13,171 bases of DNA, from NCBI GenBank assembly GCA_044867805.1, contig JBIOVQ010000318.1:1-13171 (forward strand), in the 5' to 3' direction. Positions within the stretch are counted from its first letter, which is position 1. Each line of letters opens with the position of its first letter. This document shows, piece after piece, positions 6,982-12,696 of this stretch. Both the position numbers and the translations under genes were made by a program. The notes beneath the pieces were generated by a model. That model had not been told where the DNA came from and did not search any database. It saw only the letters and a list, made by a program, of their open reading frames with translations. The stretch is from SG8-41 sp044867805 (GTDB taxonomy: Bacteria > Pseudomonadota > Gammaproteobacteria > Burkholderiales > SG8-41).

Positions 6982-8150
6982 ACCGCAAGCAGTTTCTCAT
7001 CCTTGTCATCGTGCTGGTGGTGCTGGGCGGCGCCGGGCTGGCCCTCGTCTGGCAGGACATCGCCGCCTACCGCGCGAGCGGCGCCAGGATCGGCGCCAAG
7101 CTGCTGCCCGATCTCAAGATCGCCGATGTCGCCGAGCTCCGGCTGCAGGATGCCAAGCAGCAGGTCACGCTCGTGCGCCAGGAAAAGGGCTGGGTCGTGA
7201 AGGAGCGCGGCGGCTATCCCGCGAGCTTCCAGGACATCAGCGATTTCCTGATCAAGCTGGTCGAGCTCAAGGTGACGCAATCCGAGCAGGTGGGCGCCTC
7301 GCTCCTGCCGCGGGTCGAGCTGGCGGAGCCCGGCAGCAAGGAAGGTGCGGGCACGCTGATCGAGATGAAGGACGGCGCCGGCAAGCCGCTTGCGCGGCTG
7401 ATCGTCGGCAAGAGGGTGCTCAAGAAAGACCCCATGAACCCGCTGCCGGCGGCGAAGGACGGCGTGCCCGCGGGGCGCTACGTGCTTCCGCCCAATGCCA
7501 AGGACTCGGTCGTCGTGGTGTCCGATCCGCTCAACTCCGTCTCGGCCAGCCCGGGGCGCTGGCTCGGCAAGGATTTCTTCAAGGCCGACCGCATCCGGAC
7601 CCTCGCGGTCGGCCCGGAGGGCGCCGCCCCGCACTGGAAGATCGCGCGGGCGGAGGAGTGGGGCCAGTGGAAATTCGCCACGGGCGGCGGCACCCTCAAT
7701 CCGGGCGCCGCCGTCGGAGCGACCAACAAGCTCGGCTCCCTCGGATTCGACGACGTCGCGGTGAATGCGAAGGCGGAGGCCACGGACAAGCCGGTCGTCG
7801 CGGTGGCGGAGACCTTCGACAACCTGGTCTACCGGGTGAAGGCCGCCAGGAAGAAGAACGGCAACGAATACCTCGTGAGCTTCACGGTGACCGGCGAGCC
7901 GCCGAAGAGCCGCGCCCCGGAGAAGGGCGAGAAGAAGGAGGACACCGAGAGACGCGACAAGGAATTCGCCGAGAGCCGCAAGCGGCTCGCGGAGCGCATC
8001 GCGGCGGAAAAGGCGCTCGCCAGGTGGACCTATGTTGTCGGGGCGCTCGAGCTGGAGCCGCTGCTCGCGAGCCGCGGCGACATGACTGCCCGCAAGGACG
8101 GAAGATCGCCGCCGGGATTCCCGGCCGGGTTCCCCCCGGGATTACGCTAG
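6978..8150 (+). CDS. DUF4340 domain-containing membrane-anchored protein
   Basis: The 390-residue product starts with MNRK and a single strong membrane helix (about 5-25). A mostly soluble domain rich in beta strands follows, containing typical DUF4340 sequence such as WVVKERGGYPA near 73-84 and the SPGRWLGKDFF region near 190. A charged Lys/Glu segment (about 310-345) and a short Pro/Gly-rich tail end it. GGAGG at 6966-6970 lies seven bases before the ATG. DUF4340 genes commonly close GldA/GldF/GldG-type operons, and the protein is inferred to be a periplasmic part of the same transporter. Biochemical role unknown. Confidence 0.85.
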   Translation: MNRKQFLILVIVLVVLGGAGLALVWQDIAAYRASGARIGAKLLPDLKIADVAELRLQDAKQQVTLVRQEKGWVVKERGGYPASFQDISDFLIKLVELKVTQSEQVGASLLPRVELAEPGSKEGAGTLIEMKDGAGKPLARLIVGKRVLKKDPMNPLPAAKDGVPAGRYVLPPNAKDSVVVVSDPLNSVSASPGRWLGKDFFKADRIRTLAVGPEGAAPHWKIARAEEWGQWKFATGGGTLNPGAAVGATNKLGSLGFDDVAVNAKAEATDKPVVAVAETFDNLVYRVKAARKKNGNEYLVSFTVTGEPPKSRAPEKGEKKEDTERRDKEFAESRKRLAERIAAEKALARWTYVVGALELEPLLASRGDMTARKDGRSPPGFPAGFPPGLR

Positions 8151-8196
8151 GAGGCCGCTCCGGTCTTCGCCTTAGCCGCGCGCCGTGGGGGGGCGC

Positions 8197-8202
8197 TATA
8201 CT
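8197..8202 (+). promoter_or_regulatory. Candidate -10 box just upstream of the lipoprotein gene
   Basis: TATACT ends seven bases before the lipoprotein ATG at 8210, so the expected transcription start would fall on or next to the start codon. No Shine-Dalgarno sequence lies between them. A convincing -35 hexamer at normal spacing is not seen. Confidence 0.35.
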
Positions 8203-8209
8203 TTACGGC

Positions 8210-8575
8210 ATGAAGGCTGCGCCCATCGCAACTGCCGGACTCCTGTGCGTAGCTCTGTCCGGTTGCCACGCCACCTTGTACGGCAACCAGACCACGGTCG
8301 GCGGCACGACCACCACCGCCACGGCGAGCCATGTCAGCGGCTCGGCGAAATTCTCCGGCGGCAGAGCGTCGTTCTCCTCCGGCCATCCCATCCCGGCCAA
8401 TGCACCGGGCGGCACCCTCAAGGTGAGCGGCAGCGCGGCCGGGGTGCTGGTGGTCGGCGTCGTGCTGGCGGACTTCCTCTACTACATGGTCGGCCCGTCC
8501 CAGCCCAAGCCGCTTCCCCCGGACACGCGGATCGCGGATACCTGCTCCTGCTACCGAAAAGACGCGACCAAGTGA
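8210..8575 (+). CDS. Small predicted lipoprotein
   Basis: This 121-residue protein has a short signal peptide ending in the lipobox LSGC, with C19 as the lipidation site, so the mature part is about 102 residues. The mature protein starts with a Thr/Ser/Gly-rich region (roughly residues 25-70). A hydrophobic stretch of about 18 residues (near 75-95) follows, then a Pro-rich tail with CSC close to the end. No known domain is recognised. The residue after the lipidated cysteine is His, so the outer membrane is the likely destination under the usual +2 rule. It lies 59 bases after the DUF4340 gene and may be read from its own promoter. The frame remains open upstream, but only this ATG gives a signal peptide. 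Confidence 0.72.
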   Translation: MKAAPIATAGLLCVALSGCHATLYGNQTTVGGTTTTATASHVSGSAKFSGGRASFSSGHPIPANAPGGTLKVSGSAAGVLVVGVVLADFLYYMVGPSQPKPLPPDTRIADTCSCYRKDATK

Positions 8576-8621
8576 TAACTAACAAGGTCGCCGGTAGAGA
8601 CTTAAACCAAACTCCCATGTT

Positions 8622-8819
8622 ATGAAGCTGCGCGAGATCCTGAAATCACCGGTATTCCCCGCCGGCAAGAAGTGGGAAATCAGGAAGCGCAAGGACGGCT
8701 ACGAGTCCGACATCACGGCGCTGGTGCGCGGAATGCTCGAGGACGAGAAGATCCAGGAGGACCAGCGCTGGGCATGGGAGCGCTGGCGCAACGACGCCGA
8801 CGCCCTGAAGAACCGGTGA
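8622..8819 (+). CDS. Charged 65-residue hypothetical protein
   Basis: The product, beginning MKLREILKSPVF, is dominated by Lys, Arg, Glu, Asp and Trp and is probably soluble and mostly helical. The C-terminal half contains WAWERWRND. No family is recognised. Codons mostly end in G or C, like neighbouring genes, which supports coding. No clear Shine-Dalgarno site precedes the ATG. It follows the lipoprotein gene by 46 bases in the same direction. Its TGA stop is part of the tandem GTGACC-type repeat that continues downstream. Confidence 0.6.
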   Translation: MKLREILKSPVFPAGKKWEIRKRKDGYESDITALVRGMLEDEKIQEDQRWAWERWRNDADALKNR

Positions 8820-8850
8820 CCCGTGACCGGTGAGCAGTGACTGATAGGTT
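8814..8850 (+). repeat. Tandem GTGACC/GTGACTG word arm
   Basis: A run of the related words GGTGACC, CGTGACC, GGTGAGC and AGTGACT starts inside the stop codon of the 65-residue gene and continues for about 35 bases. There is no partner arm immediately next to it. Its inverted partner appears to be 9211-9231, on the far side of the 70-residue gene: 18 of 21 positions complementary to 8823-8843. Confidence 0.7.
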
Positions 8851-8894
8851 GTCAGGGCATCCGGCGCCAAACCCGAGTAGAGGAGGGCACGACT

Positions 8895-9107
8895 GTGACG
8901 AAAATAATCGGCATCCTGCTCATCGTCGCGGGGACGCTGGGCCTGATCTACGGCGGCTTCAGCTACACGAAGGAAAGGCACGAGGTAAAGCTCGGCACCA
9001 TCGAGTTCTCGATGGCGCAAAAGGAGGATGTCTACGTCCCGGTGTGGGCGGGTGCGGGAGCGATCGCCGTCGGCGTGATCCTGCTGTTGATCGGCCGCAA
9101 GCGCTGA
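8895..9107 (+). CDS. Small two-helix membrane protein
   Basis: The 70-residue product has two hydrophobic helices, about residues 4-22 and 49-66. They are joined by a hydrophilic loop (SYTKERHEVKLGTIEFSMAQ) of about 25 residues, and the end is basic (GRKR). It starts with GTG, supported by AGGAGG at 8881-8886 eight bases upstream; no in-frame ATG would keep the first helix. The layout resembles short inner-membrane proteins annotated under DUFs such as DUF3185, but I cannot assign a family. The gene is flanked on both sides by inverted GTGACC/GTGACTG-type repeats. Confidence 0.72.
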   Translation: MTKIIGILLIVAGTLGLIYGGFSYTKERHEVKLGTIEFSMAQKEDVYVPVWAGAGAIAVGVILLLIGRKR

Positions 9108-9116
9108 GCCGGAAAG

Positions 9117-9238
9117 GCGTGGCTGATAAAGCGTGACTGATGAAACGTGACTGATAAAGCGTGACTGATAGGGCGAGTTTGTTCATGCAACGCTCTGCGA
9201 CTCGCCTCACCAGTCACGCATCACCGGTCACCTGTCGC
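9117..9238. repeat. Four 14-bp tandem repeats with inverted partner arm
   Basis: Four consecutive 14-base units at 9117, 9131, 9145 and 9159 follow the consensus GCGTGACTGATAAA. The last unit plus flank (9159-9178) is complementary at 17 of 20 positions to 9200-9219, with a 21-base loop. The right arm continues with CACC/GGTCAC words to 9238, where it meets the stop codon of the minus-strand thioesterase gene. The element thus occupies the whole space between convergent genes, and it could serve as a two-way terminator. Confidence 0.9.
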
Positions 9239-10173
9239 TACGCGGCGTGATGGCTCACCACCTCCAGCACGCGTGAGCCGTCCGCGTTGCGGATTTCCGT
9301 GCGCACGGCCGCAAAACTGCGGCCTTCGTGTATCCGCCGCGAGCGTATCCTGAGAGCGCGGCCCTGGCCGGGGCTGATATACCAGGCGGCAATCGCCGAG
9401 AGCTGCGGATGGTTCGGTGCCGCCGCGCGCGCCGTGATGGCGCCGAGACCGAACAGCAGCCCTCCCTGCACATGACCGACGCGGTTGCCGTGCTGCGGCC
9501 CGATCTTCACGGTGCAGCGGGCGCCGTCGGCGGTTGCCGCGGGGAGCGCGCCCCAGAAGTACTCGATGAAGGCGCGCTGATGGTCAGCGCGCCTTAATGA
9601 AGTATTACAGGTTCTTAAAATCGCTTTTTCGTCAGGATTGAGATCCTTAGGACGAAGCGCCGCAGGCGCCGCTTCGTCCTGTTGCCACGGCAGCGGCCCC
9701 AGGTTCACGCCCGGCGGGGGCGGCAGCACGATAAACGCGCCGCTGGCGTGACAGATCGGCTTGCCGCCGGCGTAGAACGTCCCGCTGGTCAGCGACTGCC
9801 GCGTTGCCGCGCCGGGGGCGTATCCGCCGAAACGCGCCAGCGCTTTCGCTTCACCTTGCAGCGGCGCGCCGGTGAACTGGGCGTGCAGGTGCACCGTTGC
9901 CTGGCGCACCCCGCTGCCGGCCTTCAGGCGCGACGCAGTGGCGAGCGCGGTATCGAGCAACACACAGAACGCCGCGAGATTGGTCGAGCCGTCCACATTG
10001 CGGGCTTGCGGGCCGTCGGGCATGACCTCTTCGAGGTCGCTCTCTCCGATGCGTGGCCACGTGAGGCCGAGCAGGAAGCCGGGATAGTGAAAGCCCGGCG
10101 CGCGATTCGCGGCGAGAGCGAGCGACGCCTGGCGGCGGATGGCATCGGCTTCGGCAGCCAGGTCTCTCTGCAT
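9238..10173 (-). CDS. Acyl-CoA thioesterase-like protein with two hotdog domains
   Basis: The 311-residue product is about twice the length of a single-hotdog PaaI-type thioesterase. It appears to contain an N-terminal hotdog (about 30-155), a linker (about 155-195) and a C-terminal hotdog (about 200-310). In the second domain the motif GNRVGHVQGGLLFGL matches the helix-start motif (H-x-GG) of PaaI/4HBT enzymes. In the first domain DGSTNLAAFCVLLD sits in the equivalent position. The likely role is hydrolysis or binding of an acyl-CoA thioester, substrate unknown. The start codon lacks a good Shine-Dalgarno site. Codons for roughly residues 175-193 are abruptly AT-rich (TTA, AGA, TCA, ACT) and lie between two perfect hairpins. 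The gene is divergent from the MFS gene. Confidence 0.7.
   Translation of the reverse strand: MQRDLAAEADAIRRQASLALAANRAPGFHYPGFLLGLTWPRIGESDLEEVMPDGPQARNVDGSTNLAAFCVLLDTALATASRLKAGSGVRQATVHLHAQFTGAPLQGEAKALARFGGYAPGAATRQSLTSGTFYAGGKPICHASGAFIVLPPPPGVNLGPLPWQQDEAAPAALRPKDLNPDEKAILRTCNTSLRRADHQRAFIEYFWGALPAATADGARCTVKIGPQHGNRVGHVQGGLLFGLGAITARAAAPNHPQLSAIAAWYISPGQGRALRIRSRRIHEGRSFAAVRTEIRNADGSRVLEVVSHHAA
9569..9680. repeat. Two perfect hairpins bounding an AT-rich patch inside the thioesterase gene
   Basis: Hairpin one at 9569-9595 has a 12-bp perfect stem (AAGGCGCGCTGA with TCAGCGCGCCTT) and a 3-base loop. Hairpin two pairs 9649-9659 (AGGACGAAGCG) with 9670-9680 (CGCTTCGTCCT) around a 10-base loop. 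The 57 bases from 9594 to 9650 are about 35% GC, against well over 60% on either side. The minus-strand reading frame stays open through all of it. Confidence 0.85.
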
Positions 10174-10207
10174 GCCGCGATTCTAAGCGACGCGATACAA
10201 TCGCGGC
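10174..10207. promoter_or_regulatory. Inverted repeat in the divergent promoter region (operator candidate)
   Basis: GCCGCGATT at 10174-10182 and AATCGCGGC at 10199-10207 form a perfect 9-bp inverted repeat with a 16-base spacer. It sits directly upstream of the thioesterase start and overlaps a -10-like TACAAT (10196-10201) facing the MFS gene. A related copy, GCCGCGCGATT, occurs near 10215. The spacing and position fit either a dimer-binding site shared by both genes or an RNA hairpin. Confidence 0.4.
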
Positions 10208-10288
10208 TCAAAATGCCGCGCGATTCCGAACCGGCCTGCGCGCCGGCGCCACACTGTCCGCTCATCCCGCAACGACTCGCCGCGTGAC

Positions 10289-11449
10289 ATGAACATCGGC
10301 ACCGTCCTGCTGATCGTGCTGTGCAACATGTCGAGCTTTCGCGCGAGCAAGGTGCTGGTGTCCCTGTTCGCGATCGAGCTCGATGCGTCACAGTTCGTGA
10401 TCGGGGTCATGATCGCGATGTACTCGCTGCTGCCCGCGCTGCTCGCGCTCTACGTGGGCAAGCTCACGGACCGGCTCGGCGTGCGCCTGCCGATGCTGAT
10501 CGGCTCGCTCGGCGTCACCGCGGGCCTGCTGCTGCCCTGGGCATTCGAGTCGATGGCGGCGCTCTATGCATCCGCGGCACTGATTGGCGTTTCGCACATG
10601 ATGGCCAACGTGTCGGCGCAGAACCTCGTCGGCTCGCTCGGCGCCGCGGAGAACCGCACGCGCAATTTCAGCAACTACGCCCTTGTCATGGCTATCGGGT
10701 CATTCTTCGGTCCCCTCGCGGGGGGGGTCTCGATCGACTACTTCGGCCACGCCCGGAGCTACTTCTACATGGCGGCGCTCCCGCTGGTGCCGGTGCTGAT
10801 CCTGGCGTTCGCGCACGGGCTCGGCCGCGGCTCCCGGGTGAAGACCGAGGAGGAGCAGGCCGTGCTGTCCACCAGTCTCCTGGCCATGCCGGCGTTGCGG
10901 CGCACCCTGATCGCGAGCGCGATGGCGGTGACCGGGCAGGACCTGTTCCAGTTCTACATGCCGATCTACGGCCATTCGGTCGGGCTGTCTGCGTCGGCAA
11001 TCGGCGTTGTTCTCGGCATGTTCGGCGTGTCCGCTTTCTTCGTGCGCATCGGATTGCCGGCGCTGGTCAAGCGCTGGGGCACGGACGCGGTGTTCAACGG
11101 CTCGCTCTACGTGTCGGCAGTGGCCTTCACCATGTTCCCGTTCTTTACCGGCGCGGTCGCCCTCGCGCTCGTGGCGCTCGTGTGCGGACTGGGCATGGGC
11201 TGCGCCCAGCCGGTCACGTTGATGCTGGTATTCGCCCGCGCGCCCGAGGGGCGCTCGGGCGAGGCGCTGGGAATGCGTGTCACCATCAATCAATTCACGC
11301 ATATCGTCGTGCCGATCCTGTTCGGCAGCATCGGCTCGGTTTTCGGGGTGGCGCCCGTATTCGCCGTGAACGCCCTGATATTGGCGGGCGGCGGCTGGCT
11401 GAACCGCGAACGTCCAGCGACGCCGATGAACGCCGATGAACGCCGATGA
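10289..11449 (+). CDS. Major facilitator superfamily transporter
   Basis: This 386-residue inner-membrane carrier has about 11-12 hydrophobic helices in two halves. The MFS motif A between helices 2 and 3 is seen as GKLTDRLGVR at 57-66. A central hydrophilic loop (about 178-200, rich in Lys and Glu) separates the halves. The substrate is not evident; small-organic-acid or drug export are both possible. No Shine-Dalgarno site precedes the ATG, and no alternative start is better. The protein ends with TPMNADERR, which is encoded by the CGCCGATGAA tandem repeat that also provides the TGA stop. It is co-oriented with the 2-hydroxyacid dehydrogenase 95 bases downstream, but a hairpin and T-rich stretch lie between. 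Confidence 0.85.
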   Translation: MNIGTVLLIVLCNMSSFRASKVLVSLFAIELDASQFVIGVMIAMYSLLPALLALYVGKLTDRLGVRLPMLIGSLGVTAGLLLPWAFESMAALYASAALIGVSHMMANVSAQNLVGSLGAAENRTRNFSNYALVMAIGSFFGPLAGGVSIDYFGHARSYFYMAALPLVPVLILAFAHGLGRGSRVKTEEEQAVLSTSLLAMPALRRTLIASAMAVTGQDLFQFYMPIYGHSVGLSASAIGVVLGMFGVSAFFVRIGLPALVKRWGTDAVFNGSLYVSAVAFTMFPFFTGAVALALVALVCGLGMGCAQPVTLMLVFARAPEGRSGEALGMRVTINQFTHIVVPILFGSIGSVFGVAPVFAVNALILAGGGWLNRERPATPMNADERR

Positions 11450-11450
11450 A
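11421..11450 (+). repeat. Three tandem copies of CGCCGATGAA at the MFS gene end
   Basis: Three exact 10-base units at 11421, 11431 and 11441 encode the last residues of the MFS protein and contain its stop codon. No inverted partner arm is seen nearby, in contrast with the other word repeats in the window. Confidence 0.95.
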
Positions 11451-11471
11451 AGGGCGGAGCCTTTTCAATTT
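11449..11471 (+). terminator. Weak possible terminator after the MFS gene
   Basis: AAAGG at 11449-11453 can pair with CCTTT at 11460-11464 around a short loop, followed by a T-rich stretch (TTTTCAATTTT). The stem is short, so efficiency is doubtful. A second 6-bp hairpin, CCTCGC with GCGAGG, follows at 11489-11506 without a T run. Confidence 0.3.
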
Positions 11472-11544
11472 TGCTAATCTTGCAAACTCCTCGCTGCCCG
11501 GCGAGGGTTCGTATTGTGGTTGATCCCAGCGGGAGAGGAATGAG

Positions 11545-12519
11545 ATGAGAATCGCGGTGCTCGACGACTACCAGGACGTGTTCCGCACGCTCAAGTGCTA
11601 CCCGAGGCTCAAGGGCCACCAGGTGGACATCTATCACGACTCGGTCAAGGAGCCGGCGCAGCTTGCCGAGCGGCTGAAGGGCACCGACGCCGTGATCTTC
11701 CTCCAGCAGCGCACTCCTTTCCCGCGCGCTGCGGCGGAACGGGCAACGACGCTGAAGCTGATCAGCCAGACCGGGCGCAACGCGAACCACATCGACATGG
11801 CCGCGTGCACGGAGAAAGGGATTCTGGTGTGCGGGTCGGGGGCCGGGCAGGTCAACCACACGGCCGAGCTCACGTGGGCCCTGATTCTCTCGCTGCTGCG
11901 CCACATTCCCGAGGAGGTCGGGCAATTGAAGGCCGGCAAGTGGCAGACGACCATCGGCACCACGGTGGTCGGCAAGACGCTGGGCGTCTATGCCTACGGC
12001 CGCATCGGCAGTATCGTCGCCCGGGTCGGGCGCGCGTTCGACATGCGCGTGATGTGCTGGGGGCGCGAGGGCTCGACCGGCAAGGCGCGCGCCGACGGCT
12101 TCGAGGTCGCCGCCAGCCGCGAGGCGTTCTTCGAGACCGCCGACATCGTGAGCCTGCATATCCCGCTCAACAAGGAAACGCGCGGCATCGTGAAGCATGC
12201 GGACCTCGCGCGCATGAAGCCGACCGCGCTCATCGTCAATACCAGCCGCGGGCCGATCATCGAGGAAGGCGCGCTGGTGCGGGCGCTCAAGGAGGGCAGG
12301 CCGGGATTCGGCGCGGTGGACGTCTACGACGACGAGCCGGTGCTGAACGGCAATCACCCGCTGCTCAAGATGGACAACGTGATCTGCACGCCCCACCTCG
12401 GCTACGTGGACCGCGACACTTACGAGAAATACTACGGCGCCGCGGTGGACAACATCCTTGCCTTTGCGGACGGCAAGCCCGCCAACGTCCTCAATCCCGA
12501 AGTGCTAGGCAAACAATAG
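11545..12519 (+). CDS. D-2-hydroxyacid dehydrogenase family protein
   Basis: This 324-residue NAD-dependent oxidoreductase interconverts a 2-hydroxyacid and a 2-oxoacid. The family catalytic residues are in place: R235 in NTSRGP, E264 in YDDEP and H284 in TPHLG. The cofactor-binding glycine motif reads A150-Y-G152-R-I-G155, so the first glycine of GxGxxG is alanine. GAGAGGAA about five bases before the ATG supports the start. The family covers phosphoglycerate, glycerate/hydroxypyruvate and formate dehydrogenases; the N-terminal substrate domain does not decide among these here. It precedes a ThDP-dependent enzyme in the same direction, with a repeat palindrome between them that begins at its own TAG stop. 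Confidence 0.88.
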   Translation: MRIAVLDDYQDVFRTLKCYPRLKGHQVDIYHDSVKEPAQLAERLKGTDAVIFLQQRTPFPRAAAERATTLKLISQTGRNANHIDMAACTEKGILVCGSGAGQVNHTAELTWALILSLLRHIPEEVGQLKAGKWQTTIGTTVVGKTLGVYAYGRIGSIVARVGRAFDMRVMCWGREGSTGKARADGFEVAASREAFFETADIVSLHIPLNKETRGIVKHADLARMKPTALIVNTSRGPIIEEGALVRALKEGRPGFGAVDVYDDEPVLNGNHPLLKMDNVICTPHLGYVDRDTYEKYYGAAVDNILAFADGKPANVLNPEVLGKQ

Positions 12520-12677
12520 CCGCCAAGACGCCAAGGCCGCCAAGAACGACATAACAATAATAAGAACAACAACGGCACCGTCCATAATCGCGCGTGCGCC
12601 GGCGAAGATAGAAGAAGACGTCGTGGTATTCATTATTGATTTTGCCTTCCTTGGCGTTCTTGGCGTCTTGGCGGCTA
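12517..12677. repeat. Inverted pair of tandem-word arms (CGCCAAGA word), 97-base loop
   Basis: The left arm at 12517-12548 starts exactly with the TAG stop of the dehydrogenase; the right arm is 12646-12677. The first 19 bases, TAGCCGCCAAGACGCCAAG, are perfectly complementary to 12659-12677, and the rest is degenerate. In the loop, CAATAAT at 12555-12561 and ATTATTG at 12632-12638 add a further inverted pair, so the whole spacer is nested. The arm ends 19 bases before the next ATG. Confidence 0.92.
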
Positions 12678-12696
12678 ATTTGATGCTGGGGTGATC

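Noticed and set aside
9117..9238. CRISPR-like array
   Set aside because: Units are 14 bases and directly adjacent with no unique spacers; no cas genes are present.
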